A stretch of DNA of 38,516 bases. It comes from an uncultured Bacteroidota bacterium. GTDB lineage: Bacteria > Bacteroidota > Bacteroidia > Chitinophagales > Chitinophagaceae. A program made the position numbers and the translations under genes. The stretch is taken from the NCBI GenBank assembly GCA_903871575.1, contig CAIQHJ010000065.1, positions 1 to 38,516 of the forward strand, read 5' to 3'. Within the stretch, counting starts at the first letter, position 1. Each line of letters begins with the position of its first letter. Below are positions 17,483-26,064 of the stretch, piece by piece. A model generated the notes under the pieces. It was not told the origin of the DNA. It was given only the letters and a program-made list of their open reading frames with translations, and ran no database searches.

Positions 17483-18607
17483 GTGAGCAGAGTTTGGTTG
17501 TCATCACCGCACATGGGTGGGAAAGAAAAGGAATATGTAACAGAGGCATTTGACACCAATTGGGTTGCACCTTTGGGACCAAATGTTGATCAGTTTGAAC
17601 AGCAGTTGTCTGATTTTGTTGGCGTAAAAGCTGCTGCGGCATTGAGTTCTGGAACATCCGCATTGCATTTGGCGCTTATTTTATTGGGCGTTAAAACGGA
17701 TGATGTTGTATTGTGTCAGAGTTTCACTTTTGCCGCTTCTGCATTTCCAATTCGGTATTGTGGAGCAGCTCCCGTCTTTATAGATAGTGAAAAAGATACT
17801 TGGAATATAGACCCTGAATTGTTGGAAAAAGCGATCCAAGATTGTATTTCGAAAGGGAAAAAACCGGCGGCAATGATTGTTGTTCATTTATACGGGATGC
17901 CGGCAAAAATGAATGAGGTGTTGGAAATAGCCAAAAAATATGAGGTACCAGTAATTGAAGACGCTGCCGAAGCACTGGGAAGTACCTACTTTGGAAAAGC
18001 ATGTGGTGGATTTGGAGAAATAGGAATTTTGAGTTTCAATGGTAACAAAATCATTACCACAAGTGGCGGAGGTGCATTGGTGAGCAATAACGAAGAGTGG
18101 GTTAAAAAAGCAAGGTTTTATTCAACACAATCGAAAGAACCAGCGCCTTTTTACCTACACAATGAGTTGGGATATAATTACAGAATGAGTAATATTTGTG
18201 CAGGAATAGGTAGAGGACAGATGGAAGTATTGCCTTTGAGAGTTGACAAGAGAAGAGAAAACTTTGAAAGATATCGAGCGGCATTTGCTCCTTTTGAAGG
18301 CATTTCATTTTTGGCAGAGCCCGAAGGTTTTTTCTCAAACAGATGGCTAACAACCATTGTTTTTGACGAAAACATTTATGCTTCCGGCACCAACGAAAAA
18401 ATAAGAGTAGAACTAGAAAAACACAATATAGAAACCCGCCCCCTCTGGAAACCATTGCATCAACAACCAGTTTTCGCTGAATTTACATCATACAACAATG
18501 GTGTTTCCGACAAACTTTTTGCAAATGGACTCTGTCTTCCAAGCGGTTCAAATATCACCGACGAAGCATTGAATAACGTAATTGAAGCGATAAAAAATAA
18601 TTTATAA
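17483..18607 (+). CDS. PLP-dependent nucleotide-sugar aminotransferase (DegT/DnrJ/EryC1/StrS, PglE-like)
   Basis: Predicted to transaminate a UDP-4-keto-6-deoxy-HexNAc at C4. The start is GTG at 17483: an in-frame TAA at 17468-17470 excludes an earlier start, and the N-terminus (SRVWLSSPHMGGKE) matches the family opening. Other landmarks are LSSGTSALHLAL (phosphate-binding), EDAAEALGS, the PLP lysine in SFNGNKIITTSGGG (Lys189), and the C-terminal TRPLWKPLHQQPVF, typical of PglE-like enzymes. Length is 374 aa. The gene follows a 171-base gap, so it may have its own promoter, although I found no good match. Its TAA overlaps the ATG of the dehydratase gene by one base, and these two enzymes act in sequence. 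Confidence 0.92.
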   Translation: MSRVWLSSPHMGGKEKEYVTEAFDTNWVAPLGPNVDQFEQQLSDFVGVKAAAALSSGTSALHLALILLGVKTDDVVLCQSFTFAASAFPIRYCGAAPVFIDSEKDTWNIDPELLEKAIQDCISKGKKPAAMIVVHLYGMPAKMNEVLEIAKKYEVPVIEDAAEALGSTYFGKACGGFGEIGILSFNGNKIITTSGGGALVSNNEEWVKKARFYSTQSKEPAPFYLHNELGYNYRMSNICAGIGRGQMEVLPLRVDKRRENFERYRAAFAPFEGISFLAEPEGFFSNRWLTTIVFDENIYASGTNEKIRVELEKHNIETRPLWKPLHQQPVFAEFTSYNNGVSDKLFANGLCLPSGSNITDEALNNVIEAIKNNL

Positions 18608-20532
18608 TGACAAAAATCTTTAACAAAAAACTACTTCGTCCCTCTCAGTTTGTACTGATAGGTGATCAAGCGTTGATTGTATTGGGTTTCATGTCTGCTT
18701 TATTGGCCTATTATCGATTGCTTTCCATTAACGAGTTTCCATTACACACGATATTTTATCGGGTTTCTATTCATGCAACTATTGCCATTACTGCATGGAT
18801 TGCATTTGGGGTGTATAGAAAAGTGATTCGTTTTTTTAGCAGTAAAGACTATTTGAGCATCATCGGAATATTAATCGTTGTTCATGTCATCAGTTTGTTA
18901 ACTGGGTTTTTATTTCCATCAAAACATCAGTTCAAGCACGAAACTGAAATTTTTGTCATCAGTTTTTTCATCTCTTCCATTTATATTATTTCCAGCAGGT
19001 TCATCATTAGTTATTTGTATTACTACTACAGCAAATCCAAAAAAATGGATGGCCAAAAAAAGTTACTGATTTATGGTGCTGGAGAATTGGGCGTTTTTCT
19101 TAAGAAATCCATCTTAACACAAAACCCAGAAGATTTTAAAATTGTAGGTTTTTTGGATGATGATAGAAAGAAAATAGGCAGATTTATTGGCGGTATCAAA
19201 GTAATGGATGCATCAAAAAATTTGAAAGAATTGATTGAAGAGTATGGCATCACCGATGTAATCTTGGCCAACAAAACCATCACACCAATCAGAAAGGCAA
19301 AATTCTTAGAAGATACTTTGGCTTTAAACATTCGTGTAAAAGAAATTTCGAGCATACAATCGTTGTTTAATTCTAATTTCAACATCAACAAATTATCCAA
19401 CATCGATATCAATGACTTGATGAACAGAAAGCCCATTGAGTTGTATGATGAGCATGTGGTAGAGAGTTTGAAAGACAAAACAGTATTGGTAACAGGTGCA
19501 GCCGGATCAATAGGAAGCGAAATTGTAAGAAAATTATCAGAGCACAATGCATCACTCATCATTTGCGTAGATTTTTCGGAAAGTGCATTGTATGATTTAG
19601 AACAAGAGTTGAAAAGAAAGCATCCAGATTTAGCGTATAGATTCTATCTAACCGATATCAGAAATGAGAAATTGGTAGAAAATATTTTTGCAGAATATCA
19701 ACCAGATTTTATTTACCATGCTGCGGCATATAAGCATGTTCCTTTGATGGAGCAGTTTCCATGGGAAGCGGTGAAGACAAATGTATTTGCAACGTGGAGC
19801 GTAGTGAAATTGGCCATTGCATACAAAGCGGAAAAATTTGTTTTTGTTTCATCAGACAAAGCAGTCAATCCAACCAGCGTAATGGGCGCAACAAAAAGAC
19901 TGGCAGAAATCATTGTTCAGGCATATGCATCGTCTAATACAGCAACGAGTTTTGTGGTAACACGCTTTGGAAATGTATTGGGATCAAACGGTTCTGTTGT
20001 GCCATTGTTTAAAAAACAAATACAAAATGGCGGTCCGGTTACCGTAACGCATCCCGAAATGATCCGATATTTCATGACGATTGCCGAAGCTTGTCAGTTG
20101 GTATTGGAAGCATCGGTGATGGCTGATGGAGGAGAAGTTTTTGTTTTTGATATGGGTGAGCCGGTAAAAATCGTAGATTTGGCAAAAAATATGATTCGCT
20201 TGGCTGGATTTACGCCAGACGTAGAAATAAAAATCGAATTTATTGGAGAGCGACCAGGCGAAAAATTATATGAAGAGGTTTTTTCGAAGGATGAAAAAAT
20301 GAAGCAAACGCATCATGAAAAAATCATGATCAGTTCAGAAAACATTGTCGAATTCAATCAGGCGATGAATATAATCGAGAAGCTGAAATCTTTAGATGGA
20401 TATTACGAACCAGAATTGTACAGGGTGTTGTTGAAAGACTTGATTCCGGAATATCAATCAGTGGCAGGCAATAATAAAGTGGTGAATTATAAAATTGGCA
20501 ATAAAATAAATCAATATAAATTTCAAAATTAG
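18607..20532 (+). CDS. Membrane NDP-sugar 4,6-dehydratase (PglF/WbpM/CapD-like)
   Basis: Predicted to convert UDP-GlcNAc to a UDP-4-keto-6-deoxy sugar, the substrate of the adjacent aminotransferase. Four membrane helices fill the first ~140 residues; a Rossmann-like domain (LLIYGAGELGVFL, about 154-166) follows, then the catalytic SDR domain with VTGAAGSIGSE (from ~295). The YxxxK motif is altered to Met426-x3-Lys430 within SDKAVNPTSVMGATKR, which is the normal state in this long dehydratase group. Length 641 aa is typical for the PglF/WbpM class; short soluble FlaA1/PseB forms lack the membrane part. The final ~35 residues are a low-complexity tail. I cannot tell whether C5 configuration is retained (bacillosamine/quinovosamine route) or inverted. 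Confidence 0.92.
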   Translation: MTKIFNKKLLRPSQFVLIGDQALIVLGFMSALLAYYRLLSINEFPLHTIFYRVSIHATIAITAWIAFGVYRKVIRFFSSKDYLSIIGILIVVHVISLLTGFLFPSKHQFKHETEIFVISFFISSIYIISSRFIISYLYYYYSKSKKMDGQKKLLIYGAGELGVFLKKSILTQNPEDFKIVGFLDDDRKKIGRFIGGIKVMDASKNLKELIEEYGITDVILANKTITPIRKAKFLEDTLALNIRVKEISSIQSLFNSNFNINKLSNIDINDLMNRKPIELYDEHVVESLKDKTVLVTGAAGSIGSEIVRKLSEHNASLIICVDFSESALYDLEQELKRKHPDLAYRFYLTDIRNEKLVENIFAEYQPDFIYHAAAYKHVPLMEQFPWEAVKTNVFATWSVVKLAIAYKAEKFVFVSSDKAVNPTSVMGATKRLAEIIVQAYASSNTATSFVVTRFGNVLGSNGSVVPLFKKQIQNGGPVTVTHPEMIRYFMTIAEACQLVLEASVMADGGEVFVFDMGEPVKIVDLAKNMIRLAGFTPDVEIKIEFIGERPGEKLYEEVFSKDEKMKQTHHEKIMISSENIVEFNQAMNIIEKLKSLDGYYEPELYRVLLKDLIPEYQSVAGNNKVVNYKIGNKINQYKFQN

Positions 20533-20557
20533 TATTCAGTAGATAAAAACAATTATT

Positions 20558-21709
20558 ATGAAAAATCAGAAAGTTCTGATCGTATTAGCCCTGTTTATTT
20601 CCAGTTTGACTTATGGTCAAAATGCACGTTTTTCACAAATTTGGTCTTCACCGATTCAGTTTAACCCGAGTCTTACAGGTAAATTTGATGGAAAATACAG
20701 ATTAACCGCTCATTATAGCAGTCAATCAGCAGATTTCCCAGTGGAAGCAACCATCAATCATCAAAATGTGAGTTTTGATGCAAAGTTTGGAAAATACAAA
20801 GCCAGTGGCGACGAAGCGCCAGTAACCAAAGCTGTTTCAGTGGCCAATTCAACAGCCGGAAAAGATGAAATATATTCAAAAAGTAGAATGCACGGATATT
20901 GGGGTGCAGGATTGAATTATTACCATTATGGTTATAAAACAAGTCCATTTGATGCCACATTTATCTCAGCTTCATTGGCTCGTCATTTTTACAACAAAAG
21001 CAACAAGTACTTCGGTTTTGGAATTCAAGGAACGTATGCTAGCGGCAAGTTAGATGAAACCAAAGGCACCGCATATGATGCAGAAATTTCTGGTGGTGGT
21101 TTCAGATATCCAACACCATCAACACCAAACAGTACAACCATCGGTACAAGAAAGAACACCAAAACATATGTAGATTTCAATGGTGGTGCATACTATGGTA
21201 TGAACACAGAAGCTGTTATGTTTGAATTGGGTGGTGCAATGCATCATTTGTTCTATCCATTAAACGATGCGATGGGATCTGATAGTGAAAGCAAATTGCG
21301 TCACAGAATTACAGCTCACTCAATTTTAAGATTGAAATTGAATCCAAAATGGGGAATTGTTCAAAGAAACATGTACTGGCAAGAAGGTTTGTACTATCGC
21401 AGTAAATCATTCAACGATAGCTTACAAATTGTATCTTTTTGGACAGGTTTAGAGTTTTACAAAATAGATCCATCAAAGAAAATCAACTTGAACTTTGGTT
21501 TCTATACCCGTTCATTCAGAACTTTGATGCCTTATTTGAATTTGAACGTTACCAATTTTGCTAACATTCGTTATTCATATGAGCAACCCATCAATTCAAA
21601 GAAATTCTATGCATACAATGCAACACGCAGCGAATTGGCTTTGATATTCACTTACAAGCGTTACACTAGTCCAGGAACAAGATTTTATAGAAAAACCAAT
21701 TTCTGGTAG
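20558..21709 (+). CDS. PorP/SprF-family type IX secretion membrane protein
   Basis: A 383-aa predicted outer-membrane beta-barrel. It has a signal peptide (MKNQKVLIVLALFISSLTYGQ) followed by the family opening NARFSQIWSSPIQFNPSLTG, then alternating aromatic/polar strands up to the C-terminal KRYTSPGTRFYRKTNFW. Proteins of this family assist T9SS export or anchoring of particular substrates; in Flavobacterium, SprF serves the SprB adhesin. The gene begins 25 bases after the dehydratase stop and may be read from the same transcript. It is followed 191 bases later by an OmpA/PD40 gene, a pairing often seen with SprF-like genes. The only visible T9SS-sorted proteins are at the two window ends, so its partner is not obvious. 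Confidence 0.88.
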   Translation: MKNQKVLIVLALFISSLTYGQNARFSQIWSSPIQFNPSLTGKFDGKYRLTAHYSSQSADFPVEATINHQNVSFDAKFGKYKASGDEAPVTKAVSVANSTAGKDEIYSKSRMHGYWGAGLNYYHYGYKTSPFDATFISASLARHFYNKSNKYFGFGIQGTYASGKLDETKGTAYDAEISGGGFRYPTPSTPNSTTIGTRKNTKTYVDFNGGAYYGMNTEAVMFELGGAMHHLFYPLNDAMGSDSESKLRHRITAHSILRLKLNPKWGIVQRNMYWQEGLYYRSKSFNDSLQIVSFWTGLEFYKIDPSKKINLNFGFYTRSFRTLMPYLNLNVTNFANIRYSYEQPINSKKFYAYNATRSELALIFTYKRYTSPGTRFYRKTNFW

Positions 21710-21900
21710 TCGATGCATGACGCGTACGTTGGTACCGTAAATAATAAACAACATTGTCATTACGTTGGGGCTCAAAAAATAAGATAACCAACAAAACATA
21801 AAAAGCAATAAACACAGAAAAGCGCTACAAAAGTACGGTTCATAGGAAAGTAAAACGTAGCACTTAACATGTGACAAAAATTTAAAAAATCTATTTACAC

Positions 21901-23532
21901 ATGAAAAAATTATTTGCTCAAGCATTAGCGATACTCGGAACAATGAGTGCAGTTGCACAACCTGGGTTTGAAAATTTGGGTGCCAAAGTAAATTCTATTT
22001 ACTCAGAAGCAAGGCCAACGATTTCAGCAGATGGTAAAATATTGTATTTCATCGTTGAAGGAAATCCGAAGAACAGTGCTTTTAAAAATGATAAAGATGC
22101 GCAGGATGTTTGGTATTCTGAAATGGATGAATCAGGTGCATGGGGACAAGCCGTTCAAGCTGGTTCTCCAATCAACTCAACTAAAGACAATGCAATATTT
22201 TGGGTTTCACCAGATGGCAACAGAATTTTAATTAGAGGAAATTATGACAATGGAAAATTCATTGGCCCAGGGTTTTCTATTTGCAAAAAAGTTGATGGCG
22301 GTTGGTCAAATCCAGAAGGTTTGAAAATTACAAACTATAGCAAATTGGCTGTTGATCAATATTCTGGTGCTGCTATGAGTAACGATGGTAAAACATTGTT
22401 CTTGTATTTCTCAGAAGAAAAAAATAGTTTTTTAAATGATATCTACGTTAGCAGATTGAATGAAGAAACAGAACAATGGTCTGCTCCAACAAAAATTGGC
22501 GGTGGCGTAAACACAGATGACTACGATGAAATTTCTCCATTCTTTGCAGCTGATGGTGTTACCTTATATTTTGCTAGTAACCGTCCGGGTGGTGTTGGAG
22601 ATTATGATATTTGGATGACCAAAAGATTAAGCGCTGATTACAAAGCTTGGAGTCAACCCGTAAACATGGGCGATTCTATCAACACAGCTAAGTGGGATGC
22701 TTATTTTTCGGTTGATGCAAAAGGAGAGTATGGATATATTTCAACTTACCAAAACGCATTGGGCGGTACAGATATTTTCAAAACAAAATTGAGCGAATCA
22801 CAAAGACCAAAAACGGTTGTGTTGGTTTACGGTAAAGTATACAATGCAATTACCAAAGAAGTGATGGACGCTAAATTGGAATACAATTTAATTCCAGGTG
22901 AATCGAATGAAGGAAATGCTATTTCAAGTCCAGAAGGCAATTACAAAGTAACCTTGCCTTATGGAAAGAAATACAGCATTCGTGCTAGCGCAGATAAATT
23001 TTTCTCCGTAATTGACACCATAGATTTAAGTGTTAGCGATATCTACAAAGAAATGCACAGGGATTTATATCTTACACCAGTTGTAGAAGATGGAAAAGTT
23101 ATTTTGGATTCTGCTGGAAATGTGGTGAGAACAAGTATTGATAGTTTGGGTAATGACAATATTGGAAATGTCGAAGAACTCAAAGAAGGACAAATTCTTT
23201 CAACAAACAATATCTTGTTTGATTTCTCTAAATCTATCTTGCGTTCTGAAGCTTATGCCGAGTTGGATAAAGTAGCAAGAATGTTGAAAGCAACACCTAC
23301 TATGCAAGTTGAATTATCTGCACATACAGATGCTGTGGGTGGATACAGCGAGAATTTAAAATTATCTGAAGATAGAGCTTACGCAGCGAAGCAATACTTA
23401 ATGTCTAAAGGAATTGCAGGTGATCGTATCATGTCAAAAGGATATGGAGAAACTACACCAATTGGAGACAACAAAACAGAAATTGGTCGTCAACAAAATC
23501 GCAGAGTAGAGTTTAGGATTTTGAAAAAATAA
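21901..23532 (+). CDS. OmpA-family lipoprotein-like/periplasmic protein with PD40 propeller (PorE-like architecture)
   Basis: A 543-aa exported protein: signal peptide MKKLFAQALAILGTMSAVAQ, then PD40/WD40-like propeller blades (SEARPTISADGKILYF, DEISPFFAADGVTLYF, DAYFSVDAKGEYGYIS; residues ~35-300), a small carboxypeptidase-regulatory-like beta domain (VLVYGKVYNAITKEVMDAKL, ~305-385), and a C-terminal OmpA peptidoglycan-binding domain (~435-543, with LFDFSKSILRSEAYAELD and LKLSEDRAYAAKQYL). There is no lipobox cysteine at the cleavage site. The architecture matches PorE and related proteins that tie T9SS components to peptidoglycan, fitting the PorP/SprF neighbour. The 191-base gap upstream holds no clear promoter match. 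A strong terminator follows. Confidence 0.88.
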   Translation: MKKLFAQALAILGTMSAVAQPGFENLGAKVNSIYSEARPTISADGKILYFIVEGNPKNSAFKNDKDAQDVWYSEMDESGAWGQAVQAGSPINSTKDNAIFWVSPDGNRILIRGNYDNGKFIGPGFSICKKVDGGWSNPEGLKITNYSKLAVDQYSGAAMSNDGKTLFLYFSEEKNSFLNDIYVSRLNEETEQWSAPTKIGGGVNTDDYDEISPFFAADGVTLYFASNRPGGVGDYDIWMTKRLSADYKAWSQPVNMGDSINTAKWDAYFSVDAKGEYGYISTYQNALGGTDIFKTKLSESQRPKTVVLVYGKVYNAITKEVMDAKLEYNLIPGESNEGNAISSPEGNYKVTLPYGKKYSIRASADKFFSVIDTIDLSVSDIYKEMHRDLYLTPVVEDGKVILDSAGNVVRTSIDSLGNDNIGNVEELKEGQILSTNNILFDFSKSILRSEAYAELDKVARMLKATPTMQVELSAHTDAVGGYSENLKLSEDRAYAAKQYLMSKGIAGDRIMSKGYGETTPIGDNKTEIGRQQNRRVEFRILKK

Positions 23533-23548
23533 TTAAAGAAGAAAGATC

Positions 23549-23580
23549 AAAAAAACCGATGCTTTGTCATCGGTTTTTTT
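23549..23580 (+). terminator. Rho-independent terminator after the OmpA/PD40 gene
   Basis: The stem CCGATG/CATCGG with loop CTTTGT is flanked by seven A and seven T residues that extend the pairing to 13 bp and give the T run. It lies 17 bases after the stop codon, and the symmetric A/T flanks could also work on the minus strand. Confidence 0.93.
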
Positions 23581-23650
23581 ATGGTTATAATTGATTTAAA
23601 AAGGATTTTATATTTCGTAAAATGGGAAGTGTTGGGAATAGGGGATTGTA

Positions 23651-23690
23651 GTTTCAATGTTGGGAAACGCTGTTGCAATATTGCTTTAAA
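23651..23690 (+). repeat. Degenerate copy (A) of a dispersed hairpin repeat
   Basis: It carries GTTTC...GGGAAAC followed by GCAATATTGC (23675-23684), matching the 3' half of copy B at 23902 with small insertions. The GTTTC/GAAAC inverted pair is retained. Confidence 0.45.
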
Positions 23691-23830
23691 TCAAATGGTA
23701 ATTTGGGGTTGATGTTTTGCGGATTGATGAACATTAAAGAGAAATTGAAGGCTGAATAAAAAGTAGATGGAGTAAAAAATAGAGGTGGGTGATGGGATGC
23801 TGGAGTTCGACGGAAGTATTGTTGTGATTT

Positions 23831-23850
23831 TGCGATTATGCAATATTACG
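23831..23850 (-). repeat. Partial inverted fragment of the dispersed repeat
   Basis: The 11 bases GCAATATTACG at 23840-23850 are an exact inverted match to CGTAATATTGC at 24091-24101 in copy C. It may be the end of an older, oppositely oriented copy or half of a larger inverted structure that encloses copies B and C. Confidence 0.35.
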
Positions 23851-23901
23851 ACAAGCCAATACCGACAAGGGTTACGGCAAAAATATCTGCATCAAAAGCT
23901 A

Positions 23902-23982
23902 GTATTGAATAAAGATTAGTGAAAATGTTTGGCTGTTTCATTGGGAAACACGTAATATTACAATATTGCAATTTTGCAAAAT
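23902..23982 (+). repeat. Dispersed intergenic hairpin repeat, copy B
   Basis: The block runs from GTATTGAATAAAGATTAGTG through TGTTTGGCTGTTTC, GGGAAACACGTAATATTAC and CAATATTGCAATTTTGC. It is closely matched by copy C (24042) and by copy D on the other strand (30205-30297). It contains a small stem GTTTC/GAAAC with a 5-base loop and a near-copy of the palindrome GCAATATTGC. No open frame of note crosses it. Confidence 0.75.
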
Positions 23983-24041
23983 CGAAAGTAGCCAGAACTC
24001 AGTAAAAACAAGGCTTTTCATCCAACCGCACAACAAAACTG

Positions 24042-24117
24042 GTATTGAATAAACATTAGTGAAAATGTTTGGCTATGTCAACTCCATACACGTAATATTG
24101 CAATATTGCAAAATTTA
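24042..24117 (+). repeat. Dispersed intergenic hairpin repeat, copy C
   Basis: It shares GTATTGAATAAA-ATTAGTG, AAAATGTTTGGCT and CACGTAATATTGCAATATTGC with copy B, 140 bases upstream. The central stretch differs (ATGTCAACTCCATAC) but can still form a short TATG/CATA stem. A perfect GCAATATTGC palindrome is at 24100-24109. It ends about 16 bases from the stop of the histidine kinase gene. Confidence 0.7.
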
Positions 24118-24133
24118 AAAATCAACCCATTCA

Positions 24134-25180
24134 TCATTTCCCTACTGGCAAAGAAAACCCAAATGTTGTCCCAACATCAACCGTACTTCTAACATGGATG
24201 CTTTGGTTATGCGCTTCGATAATGTGTTTACAAATTGAAAGTCCTAAACCGCTACCACCGATTTTCCTGCTTCTAGCCGAATCTGTTCTATAAAATCGTT
24301 CAAATATTCTTAATCGATGTTCTTCCGGAATGCCAGAGCCATCATCACTTATTTCAATCAACACATTGGTTCGTTCTACTTTGTAAAAACTAGCTTCTAT
24401 ATTGCCATTCACTTTTCCATATTTTATGGAGTTGTCAACAAGGTTAATCAAAACCTGCCTAATTTTTTCTTTGTCTGCCGAAACCATCAACGGCATTTCG
24501 CAGCCTTTTTTAACTACGCAGGAAATGCGTTTTTCTGTTGATTTGATATACAACGAATCATATACTTCTTTGATCAAATCTTGTATGATGAATGATTGAA
24601 TATTTAAAATGAGTTCACCGCTTTCTAACTTTGAAATTTCGTCTAAATCATCAACCAGATTTACCAATCTTTCAATGTTTCGAGATGTGCTTTGTAAGAA
24701 TTTTGTATTCACTTCTTGGTTGTGAATGGCACCGCCTAACAAGGTTTCAACATAACCTTGAATAGCAAAAATGGGCGTCTTTAATTCGTGACTCAAATTT
24801 TGGAGAAACTCTCGTCTAAATACTTCATTTTGCTGCAATACTTCAATCTCTTTTTTTCGGTGACTAGCCCATTTTACAACATCTTCACGCACTTCATCGA
24901 TACTTTTTTGTGGAAGAATATGTTTGTAATAAAACTCTTCTCGTTTCGAAGCTTTTGTGTGTGAAATAAGTTTGTATATCAACTTGATCTGACGATAAAT
25001 GAAATTTTGTAGGATATAATAAATCAAACTGAATGAGCAAAGAAAAATAATACAGGCCGACAGCAGGGCAATAATCCAATTCGGCTCCAATACGAAAGTA
25101 AAAAGACCCAACGGCACCGAAATAATCAATGCACTGAAAAATGCCAATTTACTTGGCGGCAAATTCTTTTGAGGAATCAT
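24134..25180 (-). CDS. Two-component sensor histidine kinase (PhoR-like core)
   Basis: A 348-aa membrane kinase. Two hydrophobic helices (about 13-31 and 36-57) are separated by only a few residues, so there is practically no extracytoplasmic sensor domain. A linker of ~70 residues with helical character leads to the HisKA domain with FLQNLSHELKTP (His131 phosphorylated), then the HATPase_c domain with N box NLVDNSIKYG (Asn250), G1 DDGSGIP (279-285), F box FERFYR and G2 GGSGLGLSI (308-316). It is encoded 58 bases downstream of the response regulator gene on the same strand, clearly its partner. The signal is unknown; membrane state or a partner protein is plausible given the missing periplasmic loop. 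Confidence 0.93.
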   Translation of the reverse strand: MIPQKNLPPSKLAFFSALIISVPLGLFTFVLEPNWIIALLSACIIFLCSFSLIYYILQNFIYRQIKLIYKLISHTKASKREEFYYKHILPQKSIDEVREDVVKWASHRKKEIEVLQQNEVFRREFLQNLSHELKTPIFAIQGYVETLLGGAIHNQEVNTKFLQSTSRNIERLVNLVDDLDEISKLESGELILNIQSFIIQDLIKEVYDSLYIKSTEKRISCVVKKGCEMPLMVSADKEKIRQVLINLVDNSIKYGKVNGNIEASFYKVERTNVLIEISDDGSGIPEEHRLRIFERFYRTDSARSRKIGGSGLGLSICKHIIEAHNQSIHVRSTVDVGTTFGFSLPVGK

Positions 25181-25238
25181 CTCTTAGATGTTTTGTAGAC
25201 AAAAACAAAGTTAACGATGACAAAGGAGATCGGGAATA

Positions 25239-25913
25239 TTATAATTCAAATTTGTAGCCTACACCTTTTACTGTGGTAATACAATCAAGGTTGAGTTTTT
25301 GTCTGATTTTTCTGATGTGTACATCAATTGTACGGTCACCTACAATTACTTCTGTACCCCAAATTTGATGTAAGATTTCGTTTCTTAAAAATACTTTTCC
25401 GGGCTTTGATGCAAGCAATGACAACAATTCAAATTCTTTTCTTGCCAACGTGATTTCTTCACCTTTGTAGTTAACGCTGTATTTTTCTCTGTCGATGGTT
25501 AAATCGCCCAAATTGATGGATTCTGATTCTTCTTTTGTAAGTCTTCTAAATAGTGCATTTACTTTACTAATAAGTACTTTGGGTCGGATGGGCTTTGTAA
25601 GAAAATCATCTGCTCCTGATTCTAAACCTTTTACCTCGGTACTGTCGTCACTCATCGCGGTTAGAAAAATAATCAATGTAGATTTGAAAGTTGGCAACAA
25701 GCGCAAATGATTACAAACTTCAATGCCGTTTTTACCTGGCATCATAATGTCCAAGATGATTAAATCTGGTAAAAAAGTTTTAGCCTTTTCGATGGCAATC
25801 ACACCATTTTTAGCAGTTTCTACTTCATATCCTTCTGCTTCGAGGTTGAACTGAAGAATTTCCAAAATGTCTGGTTCGTCGTCTGCAATTAGAATCTTCT
25901 TAAGATTACTCAT
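25239..25913 (-). CDS. OmpR/PhoB-family response regulator
   Basis: A 224-aa DNA-binding regulator. The receiver domain (1-~120) has the acidic pair Asp11/Asp12, the phospho-acceptor Asp55 in LIILDIMMPG, Thr85 in FLTAMSDD and Lys107 in LTKPIRP. The winged-helix domain (~125-224) has ARKEFELLSLLASKPGKVF and GDRTIDVHIRKIRQKL, the recognition helix region, ending GVGYKFEL. It is the first gene of a two-gene minus-strand operon with the histidine kinase. Sequence type is PhoB/WalR-like; the regulon cannot be deduced, although PhoB-like phosphate control or envelope control are common for this layout. Confidence 0.94.
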   Translation of the reverse strand: MSNLKKILIADDEPDILEILQFNLEAEGYEVETAKNGVIAIEKAKTFLPDLIILDIMMPGKNGIEVCNHLRLLPTFKSTLIIFLTAMSDDSTEVKGLESGADDFLTKPIRPKVLISKVNALFRRLTKEESESINLGDLTIDREKYSVNYKGEEITLARKEFELLSLLASKPGKVFLRNEILHQIWGTEVIVGDRTIDVHIRKIRQKLNLDCITTVKGVGYKFEL

Positions 25914-25927
25914 ATAATGAAGTTTAG

Positions 25928-25960
25928 CAAAATTAACTTAACATGTGTTAGCAATTCAAA
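25928..25960 (-). promoter_or_regulatory. Candidate promoter for the two-component operon
   Basis: On the minus strand TAATTTTG (25935-25928) matches TAnnTTTG and TTTG (25960-25957) lies 21 bases upstream. The -7 element is only ~15 bases from the ATG, giving a very short leader. A weaker AATCTTTG is at 25970-25963 of the same strand. Confidence 0.5.
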
Positions 25961-26064
25961 ACAAAGATTGTGATATCGTATTATTAAATTGTTAAGGCAA
26001 TTTACATTTAAAGTTATTATATTAGCCGAATTATATCATTGGTGCATTCACTGTTTTTAACTTC

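Larger units (their letters stand above)
23581..24133. other. Non-coding interval between convergent OmpA/PD40 and histidine kinase genes
   Basis: About 550 bases hold no supportable gene on either strand. Apart from the terminator at its left edge, the content is the repeat family described at 23651, 23831, 23902 and 24042, in an AT-rich background. I saw no tRNA, riboswitch or transposase remnant. Confidence 0.7.

Noticed and set aside
19071-19562. 163-aa open frame on the minus strand
   Set aside because: It is a shadow of the PglF-like dehydratase gene with no recognisable features.
21710-21900. Promoter or RNA element in the gap between the PorP/SprF-like and OmpA/PD40 genes
   Set aside because: No TAnnTTTG match was found and the only inverted pair (GCGCTAC / GTAGCAC) has a mismatch and a loop of about 30 bases.
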